The notes: generated by a model from the sequence alone, not told the origin. DNA of 64,000 nt from GCA-2690565 sp002457235 (GCA_045565695.1 JBJLEZ010000008.1:1-64000), one strand, 5' to 3'. Positions 1 to 9,781 are shown, counted from the first letter of the stretch. A program made the numbers and translations.

Positions 1-3000
1 TATGCAAGAAATGGAAATAGCGAATTTATTTACTATGGTGATACTAATAATGACGGTATTACCGGCATCAACCCCGAAAACAATAAAGAAGACGAGAGAG
101 TGGAACTCTTCAAATGGGTAGATACTGATGGGGATGGAAAGCTTTCAGTAGGGTATAATCAAGTTACGGGAATTTATACTGTTGAAGAAGCTGTTACATT
201 TATAGATGATAATAATAATGGAACATTTGATTTTTCTTATGATCCAATTGATCCAACTTCTACCAATACAGCAGTGTTTGAAGGAGCAGATGATGACGCA
301 GTTTGGGTCATTAATCCATCTACAGTTGGTCAAGATCCGGTTTTCACCTTAGTGGAGGAAGGGTTTATAGACTATAATGATGATAGTATCTATAATGATG
401 CTGACTATGCTTCTGGTGGCCAACAGGTAAGAGCTAATAACCCAAATATTTGGGGGACAGAACCTGCTGGCGGTGGACTAGTTCCAGATTTTATAGACAA
501 CCGAGAAGACATTAGGGATTTATTTAAGGGAATTGATTATAGTAATTCCGGAACTGGATTTGGCCCAGACTCTTATTCTAGAAAAAGTTTTAATTATGTG
601 ATTGGTGATATTGATCATACATTTTCAGATAATTTTAGTATGAAAGCTGCTTTTGCATTTGAGGATCTTCAAGATGATCAATTATCTTCGGGATGGTCTG
701 CTAATCAAATTAACTTTTCATCCGGGTACGGCATCACAGTAAGATATCCTACGCTGAGATCAATAAATTCATACAATAATAATCCCAATAATACAGGCCC
801 CTCGCCATTTGAAGCCGTTTTAGTAGATTTAACTAATGCTAATTATGCACATAAAGTATTAGACAATATCAATTCCGTAGGCATTGAGAGTATTCGTACT
901 GCCTTAAAAACTGCATATGAAGAAGATTGGAGCGGAACAATTAATAACATTAATTTCATAGCCCCTAATGACGAGTCAGGGAATGCTTTAATTGATGACG
1001 TCGATGAGATGATCGACTATTTTGTAGATGAGTTCTTGGATATCAGTGAAGCCAATACCACTTTCGAGAAATACTATGAGCTGGGGAAATTTTCTGGCCG
1101 TGTTAGAGACTTTCTCGTAAGAAGTGAGAGAATCGATCTACCAGAAGGTCCAGATAATTGGCAATATACTTGGGGCATTGCACCGAAATCAGGTGGAAGA
1201 TCGTTAGGCGATATTCTTTTTGATGTTTTAACTAGTTCTACCGATGAAATTGGAGCCCCTACTAGTGCTGCAGCTGATCAACTTTTTAATTTAGATCGTT
1301 ATATCGATGTTCCTACTTACCGAAGTGAATTGCAGAATTTTTCTAATGCGAATCTCCTAAATGATGACAATTATAAAGATCTTACAGATTCAAATTATAA
1401 CTGGATCAATGCATTTAATGAAAAATTAGTTAATCCACTTTTGCCAGATATAGTTCAAACCTTAATTGATCAAAATATCGCTAGTCCGCTTATAGACTAC
1501 TTGCCATATTATATTCCTGCAGAGGAGTTTACTTTGAATGAAACAGGCGAAAGGCTTATTTATGACGCAATTCCCGATTGGTTAATAAAAGGGTTTCCTG
1601 ATAAAGGCAAACCAAGAGAAATGATTGCCCTTCCTTATGTTGAAATCGCTAATACCAATGAGGATAATGACGGTATAGATGGTTTTATTGATGTTACTGA
1701 CTTGGACGAAGTAGAACTTCAAAAGCGTGCATTAGCTAAAAAAATATATAAAGTTCTAGTGGAAAACCCGAGTGACCCTAATAGTGATAATGAGTTTTGG
1801 GAAGCTACTAATTCGGTATATAAGATTTTCAAGGAGGAATTGCACCCCGAAAGTGATTATTCATTTATGTGGGAAGGTACTATACAACAGAATCTATTAA
1901 CAACACTAGATGCAATAGTTGAGGATGAAGATTACCTTTCAGATAATAGTCAATTTATAGACACTGATGATGATGGAGTCAGGGATATACTACCTTCGCT
2001 AGTAAAAAGTAATGTAGAAATTTTACAGCCATTTATAAGGCGCCAATGGAAGAAATCTAAAAATAAGGATATGAATCGCTCTGCCCGTATTACTTTTAAT
2101 TACAATGAGGAAAGTAAGAGAATTCCAGGAAAGCAGCAATTCCTTTTCGGAATAGATTTAGATAATAGGGACGCATCAAAAACAGATGAACAACAAGTAA
2201 GCTATAATGTAAGAACCTGGGGAGATGCGAATAATTTATATTTAAGAAATGATATTTTATCTGACTATATTGTTTTAGATGACATTATATATGATAATGA
2301 GTTAGATGCCAATTTTGATTATAATATATCTGGCCACCAATACGATCCAGTAGCTAATTGGTTAAGTAATGGTCGTATTCCTCTAGATGAAAATAATATA
2401 GCCCAGATGGTTACAACCTATCATGCCGTAACTAAGGTTAAATCTAATGCCTTGTGGGCCGCAGCTTCTGGATCTTATTTTAACGGTAAATTAAGAACAT
2501 TATTTGGAATTAGACGTGACAATATTAAAACTGAAAGTGAATATTCGAGATTTACCTTACGTTCAGCAAATCCCGAAATAGATGAAGATGGAAATATTAC
2601 AGAAGTTAGTCTTGAAAACGAGATACAAGATTTTAACAACGTGATTTATTCACCTTCTTTAGGCGGGCTTTATTGGATTACTAAGAATCTTGCTGTTTTT
2701 GGAAATTATTCCGAGTCAGTTATTTCACCAAATGGTTTCCAATTTGACGTTTTTGGTAAGCTTACTCCTCCGGAAACAGGAAAGGGAAAAGAAATCGGAT
2801 TTAAGCTTAGCACTCAAGATAATGTTTTAAATGGCCAATTGACTTTTTTTAGTATTGATAAGAAAAATGAGCAAAGACAAAATATTAGCTGGCCTATGTT
2901 AGCGTCTATTTATCCTGCTTTCAACCTAGATGGTACAAGGAGATATGACCCTTACGATAATGGGGAATTGCCTACAGTGATTTGGGATTACGATCCATAC

Positions 3001-3651
3001 AGATCTAGAGATGGAGAATATTTAAGAGACTCACAAGGAAGAATCCTGACTAGAGCCACTTTTGAACCTAAGGGATATCGAGTTGCTGATGAATCTGTGA
3101 GAAGCGAAGGAATTGAATTAGATCTATACTATAACCCAACATCTAATATTTCTATTTTCTTAGGATATGCCTATTTAGAGACATTAGTTTTAGAGTCAGC
3201 TTTAGAAACCTTAGAAGGTCTTCCAACTGCTGGAACTTCTGACCATAATGTCAATTTTACGGCAAAGTACAGTATCAAAGAAGGTAAATACAAGGGATTA
3301 CAATTTGGTATGAATCAAAAATATCGTTCTGCTGCACTATTAAGTCATTACTTTGTAGATCTTGATGGCGATAATCAGGCAGATTATTTTTCTAGAGATG
3401 TTACAGATCCAAGATCTAACGAACCTATTACTTTAGAGCCAAGGTACAATACTCTTTGGTTAGAAGATCAACATAGAACTGACTTTTTCATAAAGTGGTC
3501 CGGTAAAATAAAGAAGACTTTACCTTGGACAGTTCTTCAGATGAACATTAATAATGTATTTGATAACAAGGATCTTATAAGTACAGGCCTTAATAATGCT
3601 CGTTATACTGATGGAAGAAATGTTGTTTTATCCGCAGGCATTTACTTCTAA
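1..3651 (+). CDS. TonB-dependent receptor, 5' end outside window
   Basis: The reading frame is open from base 1, so this is the C-terminal part (about 1216 residues) of a larger protein; a GTG at position 100 is not its start. The product resembles an outer-membrane TonB-dependent receptor. The second half is rich in alternating aromatic strands typical of a beta-barrel, and it ends in NNVFDNKD ... LSAGIYF with a terminal Phe, the usual BAM recognition end. The visible part also holds several Asp/Asn-rich loops (DTDGDGKL, DDNNNGTFD, DTDDDGVRD, DLDGDNQAD) that look like DxDxDG calcium-binding or dockerin-like turns. The plug domain and TonB box are off the left edge. The substrate is unknown. 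The convergent xylose genes next door make a sugar possible, but that is only inference. Confidence 0.85.
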   Translation, partial: YARNGNSEFIYYGDTNNDGITGINPENNKEDERVELFKWVDTDGDGKLSVGYNQVTGIYTVEEAVTFIDDNNNGTFDFSYDPIDPTSTNTAVFEGADDDAVWVINPSTVGQDPVFTLVEEGFIDYNDDSIYNDADYASGGQQVRANNPNIWGTEPAGGGLVPDFIDNREDIRDLFKGIDYSNSGTGFGPDSYSRKSFNYVIGDIDHTFSDNFSMKAAFAFEDLQDDQLSSGWSANQINFSSGYGITVRYPTLRSINSYNNNPNNTGPSPFEAVLVDLTNANYAHKVLDNINSVGIESIRTALKTAYEEDWSGTINNINFIAPNDESGNALIDDVDEMIDYFVDEFLDISEANTTFEKYYELGKFSGRVRDFLVRSERIDLPEGPDNWQYTWGIAPKSGGRSLGDILFDVLTSSTDEIGAPTSAAADQLFNLDRYIDVPTYRSELQNFSNANLLNDDNYKDLTDSNYNWINAFNEKLVNPLLPDIVQTLIDQNIASPLIDYLPYYIPAEEFTLNETGERLIYDAIPDWLIKGFPDKGKPREMIALPYVEIANTNEDNDGIDGFIDVTDLDEVELQKRALAKKIYKVLVENPSDPNSDNEFWEATNSVYKIFKEELHPESDYSFMWEGTIQQNLLTTLDAIVEDEDYLSDNSQFIDTDDDGVRDILPSLVKSNVEILQPFIRRQWKKSKNKDMNRSARITFNYNEESKRIPGKQQFLFGIDLDNRDASKTDEQQVSYNVRTWGDANNLYLRNDILSDYIVLDDIIYDNELDANFDYNISGHQYDPVANWLSNGRIPLDENNIAQMVTTYHAVTKVKSNALWAAASGSYFNGKLRTLFGIRRDNIKTESEYSRFTLRSANPEIDEDGNITEVSLENEIQDFNNVIYSPSLGGLYWITKNLAVFGNYSESVISPNGFQFDVFGKLTPPETGKGKEIGFKLSTQDNVLNGQLTFFSIDKKNEQRQNISWPMLASIYPAFNLDGTRRYDPYDNGELPTVIWDYDPYRSRDGEYLRDSQGRILTRATFEPKGYRVADESVRSEGIELDLYYNPTSNISIFLGYAYLETLVLESALETLEGLPTAGTSDHNVNFTAKYSIKEGKYKGLQFGMNQKYRSAALLSHYFVDLDGDNQADYFSRDVTDPRSNEPITLEPRYNTLWLEDQHRTDFFIKWSGKIKKTLPWTVLQMNINNVFDNKDLISTGLNNARYTDGRNVVLSAGIYF

Positions 3652-3689
3652 AATTAAATACTTTGAAAAGGTAAATTTAAAGATAAGCT

Positions 3690-5245
3690 CTAGAGCGTTA
3701 AGAGCATAGATTTAATCTCATTCTCTATTTTTAGATACTCTTCTTTATTATATTCATTTGGCTGAACCATTTCAGATGAACTATTGCAAAATTCGGATTC
3801 CAGTTCTTTTAATGTGTAACCTAAGCAATGTTGAGCAGCCCTCATTGCTCCACCTAAAGCAACGGATCCGTTTACTTCTAATTGCTGTACGTTAACTTGA
3901 AATATATCTGAAAGGATTTGAATGATGGCATGATTTTTAGAGGCGCCACCAGTTACGTAAATAATTTCAGGAATCATGCTGCATCCATTCAGTATGCATT
4001 TTCATGTTGATAAATTGTCCCTCAATACAAGCGCGAATAGCTAGTTTAGGACTGCGCCAATTTTCAAAATTGCTGTTGCCTTTGAGTATAGGGTTATTGC
4101 CATCATAAAGCGGGCTGATTTCATGGCTAAAGAAGGGTAACATATGATTGCCATTACATCCTGGAGGTAGTTTCTAAAAGTGCATTGGTAAATTGATCCC
4201 ATGAATATTCAAATTTATCTTTTACAAATTCACGAGCGAGTGAGCCATTTAAAAAGCATTGAAGTGACATGGAGCCTCCACTGGGATTACCAAAGACATG
4301 ACCGTAGCCATTTGGGTCTGACACGGTACTTGGCATAGCCGCAAAAAAAGTATCTGAAGTGCCTAATGATATAACTGTTTTACCGGGAGCACTGGCTGCA
4401 GTTCCGACTAGGCTACTTGGATTGTCCCCAGTGAATACGACAATAGAAACCTCTTTTGAGAAACCATATTTTTCACTAAAGTATTCTGAAATTTTCCCAA
4501 CCACGGTATCTCCTTGAACGATATATGGGAGTTTATCGATTAAATTGGGTGCGGTCGCGTGAACTAAATCAGAGTCCCATGTATTGGTTTTCAGATTCAT
4601 TAAATTCATACCGGCACCATCACCTGTATCAATTGGGCAATCTTGACCCGAAAGAATCGAACAAATGAAGGAACTGACTAAATGGATTCTAGCGGTATTA
4701 GGGTAGGCATCGAGTGAAGTTTTATAAAATCGGCGTATTTGTGGACCGGTAAATCTTTCAATAGCGATGGATCCTGATTTTTGACAAATGATCTCGTTGC
4801 CACCTAAAGCCTGTGCGATTTCTTGGCATTCAAGCGTGGTAGAGGTATCCATCCAAATTGGCGAGTGTGGACGGCTTAAACAGGGCTTTATTTGCTTTGA
4901 TAAGGATTCTGTCGGATCTAATTGACCAATGGTTTCAAGCCACTTTGTATTTAGATATACTGACCCATGCTGCTGACCCGCGCCTGAAATAGCTTTCACT
5001 TTGCTCAGATCGCATGAATCTTTCAGCTCATTAAATAGTAAATCAATCGCATCCAGCCACATTAAAGGATTTGAATAGACTTCACTAGAGGTTTCACCTT
5101 TGAAAAATCCATTTGGTGAATCATATTCAGGAAGTCGTTCACCAAAATTAATCGTACATTCGCATACAACGTCATTGTTATCCAAATCAATAACGATTGC
5201 CGACATACTTTGAGTCGATCCATCAATGCCTAAAGAATAAGCCAT
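3690..5245 (-). pseudogene. xylB: Xylulokinase, disrupted by two frameshifts
   Basis: A FGGY-family xylulokinase (D-xylulose + ATP to D-xylulose 5-phosphate). The N-terminal part starts at 5245 with the GIDGSTQS phosphate-binding motif and runs 363 codons to a stop at 4154. The protein continues in the next frame (PGCNGNHMLPFF ... ACIEGQFINMKMHTEWMQHD) over about 4161 down to 3970. It then continues in the third frame as IPEIIYVTGGASK to a stop at 3690. Joined, the pieces give about 500 residues, the normal family length. Both shifts are in the same direction (equivalent to +1 each) and neither lies in a long homopolymer. It sits 6 bp downstream of xylA, so the two form an operon. Either a real decaying gene or two sequencing errors 180 bp apart; the sequence alone cannot decide. 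Confidence 0.85.
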
Positions 5246-5251
5246 CGGAAT

Positions 5252-6556
5252 TTAGATAAATTCGTTAATTAAATTTTCGAGCATCTCTTGCTGACCACTT
5301 GCAATCTTTGGTTCACTTTGATTGAGAGCATATTTTTCTAAACTTTCAAAATTAACTTTCCCTGCTTCAATATCAGCACCAATTCCTGAATCAAATGATG
5401 AATAGCGCTCTTTCACAAAATTTGCTAAACGACCATCTTCGCGAATCGCATGTGCGATCTTTAATCCTCGAGCAAAAGCATCCATTCCACCCACATGAGC
5501 ATGAATTAAGTCAATTGGGTCATGGGACTCTCTGCGTCTTTTTGCATCAAAATTTAAACCACCTGTTTTGAAGCCACCCATTTCAAGCACTTTAAGCATG
5601 ACTTGAGTTGTGAGATAAATATCCGTAGGAAATTGATCTGTATCCCAACCAATGAGTTCATCTCCTTGATTAGCATCGATGCTACCAAGACGGTCGGCAT
5701 TGAGTGCCACTGTCAGTTCATGCTCCATAGTGTGTCCAGCAAGTGTAGCGTGATTGGTTTCAATATTTAAATAAAAGTGATCGAGTAGGTTGTATTCTCT
5801 TAAGAAATTCAAGCAAGCTGCTGAATCTGAATCATATTGGTGGGTAGAGGGCTCTCTTGGCTTTGGTTCAATATAGAAAGGGCCATCAAATCCAATTTTT
5901 TTAGCGTGATCTACCGCCATGTGTAAGAAATTTGCTAGGTGGTCTAGCTCTCTTTTCATATTTGTATTTAAAAGGGTAGCATATCCCTCACGCCCGCCCC
6001 AAAAAGTGTATCCAAGACCATCGAGCTCATTCGTGCATTCAAGTGCCTTTTTGACTTGTGCTGCAGCATAAGCATAAACATTTGCATCAGGAGTAGTTGC
6101 ACCACCTTGAGAATATCTCGGGTGAGAGAAGAGACATGCGGTCCCCCAAAGTAACTTTACACCCGTTTCTTTTTGTTTCTCCTTTAGCTTAGCTACTACG
6201 GCATCAAGTGCTTTATTTGATTGAGAAAGGTCATTGAGTTCTGGGGCGATATCGCGGTCGTGCCAGCAATAATAATCAATTCCCATTTTATCTAGAAATT
6301 CAAAAAAAACATCCACGCGATTCAGCGCATTCTCGGTTGAATTAGAACCATCGTCCCAAGGCATCAATGCAGTTCCTTCTCCGAAAGGATCCGCTAGCGC
6401 ATTTCTCATCACATGCCAGTAAGGCGCTGCAAAACGCAAATGCTCTTTCATTGTTTTGCCATCAATAACTGCATCAGCATCGTAATGTTTAAAGGCAAAG
6501 GGATTTTTTGAGTCACTACCTTCGTAGTTGATTTTAGGGCAATTAAAGTATTCCAT
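5252..6556 (-). CDS. xylA: Xylose isomerase
   Basis: Converts D-xylose to D-xylulose in the cytoplasm, the first step of the isomerase pathway of xylose use. The 434-residue length fits the long (class II) xylose isomerases. Family motifs are complete: WHDRD with the catalytic His near residue 100, FWGGREGY, the metal-binding IEPKPREPSTHQYD, the ETNHATLAGH segment, the DANQGDELIGWDTDQFP metal site, and the FDAKRRRESHD region. The start has no Shine-Dalgarno sequence, only an A/T-rich stretch. It is the first gene of a two-gene operon with the broken xylB 6 bp downstream. No xylose transporter or regulator gene is adjacent. Confidence 0.96.
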   Translation of the reverse strand: MEYFNCPKINYEGSDSKNPFAFKHYDADAVIDGKTMKEHLRFAAPYWHVMRNALADPFGEGTALMPWDDGSNSTENALNRVDVFFEFLDKMGIDYYCWHDRDIAPELNDLSQSNKALDAVVAKLKEKQKETGVKLLWGTACLFSHPRYSQGGATTPDANVYAYAAAQVKKALECTNELDGLGYTFWGGREGYATLLNTNMKRELDHLANFLHMAVDHAKKIGFDGPFYIEPKPREPSTHQYDSDSAACLNFLREYNLLDHFYLNIETNHATLAGHTMEHELTVALNADRLGSIDANQGDELIGWDTDQFPTDIYLTTQVMLKVLEMGGFKTGGLNFDAKRRRESHDPIDLIHAHVGGMDAFARGLKIAHAIREDGRLANFVKERYSSFDSGIGADIEAGKVNFESLEKYALNQSEPKIASGQQEMLENLINEFI

Positions 6557-6670
6557 GATGTTAATTTTTTAAAGAACGAGACTAGTTCATTTTCTATGGA
6601 TTTTCAACATACAGTAATGAAGATTCTATCCTTTTTAATGAAACTGAATTCATTCGTTGATGATGGTGAG

Positions 6671-6693
6671 ATTGAAATTAAATCGTTTTCAAT
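6671..6693. promoter_or_regulatory. Inverted repeat between tRNA-Arg and xylA
   Basis: The sequence ATTGAAA, nine bases, TTTCAAT forms a 7-bp inverted repeat just 3' of the tRNA-Arg gene and about 115 bp upstream of xylA. It could be an operator for the xylose operon or part of the tRNA 3' processing region. It is A/T-rich, so chance is a real alternative. The rest of the 146-bp gap shows nothing I can name. Confidence 0.25.
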
Positions 6694-6702
6694 TAAAATA
6701 AA

Positions 6703-6780
<78 letters not shown>

Positions 6781-6829
6781 CTAAAGGCTCTTATAAAGAC
6801 AAACCTTTTAAAGAATTCAAGCAGAACTT

Positions 6830-7189
6830 TTAAGATTTAAAGAAATATACCATTAAAATCGCAATAAAGCCAAGTAAGAGAGTGACCCACCAAAGGAGCT
6901 TTGCCCATTGAGGCTTGCGATTTATGAAAGCGACTAAGCTACCCAAAAGTAGCCAGATGATCATTTTAACAATTATCCAAGTCGATGTGTAACTATAACC
7001 CAACTTAGCAATGAGGCCAAAGCCTGCAACAAGAAGTAGGGCTAACCCAATACCACTTGTGATGGCTCCAAGCTTTTTGACTTCTGGGTTTTCAACTTTC
7101 GAAAGAGCTAGTCCTATAAGAGACCCGTATCCGATGAAGACCATGAGTATTCCTGTGATGTGTAGTAGGCTGTAAAAATTTGGTGACAT
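6830..7189 (-). CDS. Small four-helix membrane protein of unknown function
   Basis: About 119 residues, nearly all hydrophobic, with four predicted transmembrane helices (residues about 6-27, 40-60, 69-88 and 94-115), separated by short polar loops such as SKVENPEVKK and NRKPQWAK. I do not recognise a named family. The overall design resembles the small SirB-like or DUF-type inner-membrane proteins. The ATG at 7189 (MSPNFYSLL) is preferred over an in-frame start at 7219, because the ten extra residues are polar and would precede the first helix awkwardly. It lies between tRNA-Arg and hpf on the same strand. Confidence 0.65.
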   Translation of the reverse strand: MSPNFYSLLHITGILMVFIGYGSLIGLALSKVENPEVKKLGAITSGIGLALLLVAGFGLIAKLGYSYTSTWIIVKMIIWLLLGSLVAFINRKPQWAKLLWWVTLLLGFIAILMVYFFKS

Positions 7190-7297
7190 ATTTATATCAT
7201 TAAAAAAAATAAGGGACAATCAAGTGTTAAGTGTCGTTAGGGTGACTACTTGATTGTCCCAATGGGGTACTGTAATCTTTTTGAGATTTAAATATCT

Positions 7298-7666
7298 TTA
7301 ACTCGCTTTGGGAATGAAGGACGGTATATCGATTGGATGTGGATTTTTTCGTTTAGAGCGTTGTAGTCTAGCTCGTCTTCTCATCATTCGATCGAGTTTA
7401 GAAACCATTTGATCAATGGATTTGTAAAGGTCGTTAGAAGCGGCAGATACAATATGATCATTTCCCCTGACCTCTAAATGACCTTTTGCAATGTATTCTT
7501 TTTGGTGAGAGGATTGGTGCGGGTCGTATTCAGCCTCAACTCGCATTCGTACTATGTGTTCATTATGCTCAAAGAGTTTTTCGGTTTTTTCTCTTATAAT
7601 TGTCTTAATAGAGCTAGTGAGCTCTAAGTTATTGCCTGTCATGATAAGTTTTACCTGATTTTTCAT
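7298..7666 (-). CDS. hpf: Ribosome hibernation promoting factor, short form
   Basis: A 122-residue member of the RaiA/HPF (S30EA) family, which binds the decoding centre of idle ribosomes and supports dimerisation or inactivation in stationary phase. The start MKNQVKLIMTGNNLELTSSIK and the middle EAEYDPHQSS...EYIAKGHLEVRGND follow the family beta-alpha-beta-beta-beta-alpha pattern. The second helix (LYKSIDQMVSKLDRMMRRR) is followed by a basic tail KRSKRKNPHP. It lacks the extra C-terminal dimerisation domain of long HPF. A possible small gene lies directly upstream on the same strand, 17 bp away, and may share its transcript. Confidence 0.9.
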   Translation of the reverse strand: MKNQVKLIMTGNNLELTSSIKTIIREKTEKLFEHNEHIVRMRVEAEYDPHQSSHQKEYIAKGHLEVRGNDHIVSAASNDLYKSIDQMVSKLDRMMRRRARLQRSKRKNPHPIDIPSFIPKAS

Positions 7667-7683
7667 AATGCTTTTGGGTTATA

Positions 7684-7890
7684 TTAATTAGTTGAGAGAA
7701 TAGCTTGAAGTGATTTTAGCTTGGAACGCAGTATAGTAATCGGCTTTACACGCGCACGGTGAAACATATTTAGTACAAAGGAATGCGATTTTTCGCATAT
7801 GTTGGCTGTGATGCTCCACAAGTAGATGTTTGACTCATTGTGCAAGACAGTGAGTATCTTGTTAACATCTACAAAGCTTAATGTTTTCAA
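7684..7890 (-). CDS. Possible small protein upstream of hpf (68 aa, TTG start)
   Basis: A 68-codon ORF that would start with TTG at 7890 and end 17 bp before hpf. I do not recognise the product. It has a mixed helical composition (FVDVNKILTVLHNES, then VLNMFHRARVKPITILRSKLKSLQ) with a basic C-terminal half, unlike random A/T-rich translation. A promoter-like sequence (TTGCCA, 17 bp, TATCCT) ends about 10 bases upstream of the TTG, and a 13-bp palindrome overlaps its -10. It may be a real gene co-transcribed with hpf, or simply the hpf leader. No other gene occupies this 290-bp gap. Confidence 0.45.
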   Translation of the reverse strand: MKTLSFVDVNKILTVLHNESNIYLWSITANICEKSHSFVLNMFHRARVKPITILRSKLKSLQAILSTN

Positions 7891-7898
7891 CCTAACTT

Positions 7899-7911
7899 TA
7901 GGATAATCCTA
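7899..7911. promoter_or_regulatory. Palindrome over putative hpf-operon promoter
   Basis: The sequence TAGGATAATCCTA is a perfect 6-bp inverted repeat around one central base. On the minus strand it overlaps the -10 element (TATCCT) of a candidate promoter whose -35 is TTGCCA with a 17-bp spacer. This position fits a repressor site controlling the hpf transcript. The binding protein is unknown. Confidence 0.35.
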
Positions 7912-7959
7912 TATCTTGTCTTTGGCAATACTCTTATTGTAAAAAAAACACATATTTTC

Positions 7960-8742
7960 ATGAACAAAATAGATCCATTTGGCTCAGATCCACCTCTAGT
8001 AGATATGTCAGTTTTTCCATCTTGGATTATTTTTGAGGATGATGCTTTATTAATACTGAATAAGCCAGGATGGCTAGTGTGTCATCCTTCAAAAGATGGA
8101 CCGCTTTCGAGTCTAGTGGGTGCAGTTAGAATGTATACTAATTTAGACAAATTACATCTAGTTGCTCGCTTAGATCGAGAAACAAGCGGCTTAGTCGTTA
8201 TTGCGAAACGACCCTCAGTTGCGCGAAAATTTCAGATGGCGATTCAAGAGCGAAAAGTAGAAAAAGAGTATTTGGTGATTCTGGATGGTACGTTGAAGAA
8301 TGGTATTAAAGTGAATCAAAGCATTGCTCATCGACCGAATGGATTAGTGAAAATTAAAAATCATGTGAGTAATGATCGTACAGCCAAAACGGCCGTGACT
8401 GTTTTTGAACCTCTTTTGAAGAATGAAGATTATACATTAGCCCGAGTATTTCCAGAAACAGGTCGAAAGCACCAAATCCGTGTGCACGCTGAATGGCTGG
8501 GGCATTCGGTTGTTGGGGATAAGATTTATGGACCAGATGAGAGCCTTTATATTGAGTTTATAGAGCAGGGTTGGACGGATCGTTTAAACGAAAATTTAGC
8601 GATGAAGCGACAGGCATTACATTGCCATAAATATCATTTTAAATTTTCCGATGGGCCTGTAACTTTTGAGGCTCCTTTGGCTGAAGACATGGATCTATTT
8701 TGCCAAAAAAACTTAAATGAGGATTTTTCCCTCTCTATTTGA
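7960..8742 (+). CDS. RluA-family pseudouridine synthase
   Basis: Isomerises specific uridines in rRNA or tRNA to pseudouridine. The 260-residue protein has the family core: LNKPGWLVCHPS, the catalytic motif ARLDRETSG with Asp near residue 72, a KEYLV strand, and the C-terminal ETGRKHQIRVHAEWLGHSVVGDKIYG block. There is no N-terminal S4 domain, so it is like the short RluA/RluC catalytic form. The exact target cannot be read from sequence. A second RluA-type gene lies at 18909. It starts without a Shine-Dalgarno sequence and is followed 30 bp later by the exonuclease gene. Confidence 0.92.
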   Translation: MNKIDPFGSDPPLVDMSVFPSWIIFEDDALLILNKPGWLVCHPSKDGPLSSLVGAVRMYTNLDKLHLVARLDRETSGLVVIAKRPSVARKFQMAIQERKVEKEYLVILDGTLKNGIKVNQSIAHRPNGLVKIKNHVSNDRTAKTAVTVFEPLLKNEDYTLARVFPETGRKHQIRVHAEWLGHSVVGDKIYGPDESLYIEFIEQGWTDRLNENLAMKRQALHCHKYHFKFSDGPVTFEAPLAEDMDLFCQKNLNEDFSLSI

Positions 8743-8772
8743 GTTTTTTGGTTAGTTTTATAAGCTAACTCA

Positions 8773-9759
8773 ATGCCATTTGATGATTCAGCAACTTCTT
8801 TGCTTTGCATGAAAAGCGAGGGGCTTTATTGCCCGATGGGTGATTTCTTTATAGACCCTCAAAAATCAGTAGAACGGGCATTGATTACACACGGACACAG
8901 TGATCACGCCCGTCCTTTCATGAAATCTTATTTAACTTCAGAGAAAGGAAGAGCGATTGTTCAAGAGCGAGTGGGAAAAGACGCAAAGGTTGAGGGTATC
9001 GAATATGGTCAATCCATTAAAATTAACGATGTAAAGGTTTCCTTTCATCCTGCAGGGCATCTTTTAGGGTCGAGCCAGATTCGTATAGAACATAAAGGAT
9101 TTGTTACTTGTGTTGCGGGTGATTACAAAATTGAACCGGATGCATCTTGTGAAGCATTTGAGGTAGTGCCGTGTCATCAATTTATTACAGAATCAACTTT
9201 TGCTTTACCTATCTACAATTGGGAAACTCCTGAAAGCGTTTTTTCATCAATCAACTCATGGTGGAGAGCGAATCAATCCAAAGGTCGGACAAGTGTTTTA
9301 TTTGCGTACGCTCTAGGTAAGGCACAGCGGGTGCTTTGTGGAATAGATTCTTCAATTGGCACTATTGGTGTTCATGGCTCAGTTGACATTTTTAATCGGC
9401 ATTATTTGAGAGAAGGGTATCCTATCCCTGAGACGATTCGGGCAAAGCGAGAGACTAAAGAAAGTTTTAAAGGACAAGGTATTATCATCGCTCCTGGATC
9501 AACACAAAATACACCTTGGCTTAATCAGTTTGCACCATTTTCACTTGCGTTTGCTTCAGGTTGGATGGCAGTTCGGGGGACACGACGTAGGCGAGCTTTG
9601 GATCGAGGTTTTGTACTCTCAGATCATGTAGATTGGAAGGGCATATTGAAAACAATTGAGGCGACGGGTGCAGAGCATGTAGGAGCAACCCATGGTTATT
9701 CGGACGCTTTAGTGCGTTGGTTGCGTGAGCATAGAGGCTTAGATGCTTATACGATTTAA
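8773..9759 (+). CDS. Ligase-associated exonuclease (metallo-beta-lactamase/beta-CASP)
   Basis: A 328-residue metallo-beta-lactamase-fold nuclease. The metal-binding motif THGHSDHA lies at residues 39-46, followed by the PAGHLLGSSQ and GDYKIEPD motifs and a C-terminal DHVD that matches beta-CASP family proteins. It belongs to the family annotated as ligase-associated DNA exonuclease, usually encoded beside an ATP-dependent DNA ligase and an Lhr-type helicase. The ligase gene follows 22 bp downstream on the same strand; no helicase gene is here. A role in DNA end processing during repair is inferred from the family and the neighbour. Confidence 0.88.
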   Translation: MPFDDSATSLLCMKSEGLYCPMGDFFIDPQKSVERALITHGHSDHARPFMKSYLTSEKGRAIVQERVGKDAKVEGIEYGQSIKINDVKVSFHPAGHLLGSSQIRIEHKGFVTCVAGDYKIEPDASCEAFEVVPCHQFITESTFALPIYNWETPESVFSSINSWWRANQSKGRTSVLFAYALGKAQRVLCGIDSSIGTIGVHGSVDIFNRHYLREGYPIPETIRAKRETKESFKGQGIIIAPGSTQNTPWLNQFAPFSLAFASGWMAVRGTRRRRALDRGFVLSDHVDWKGILKTIEATGAEHVGATHGYSDALVRWLREHRGLDAYTI

Positions 9760-9781
9760 ATTGGGAATTGCTTGATAAATT

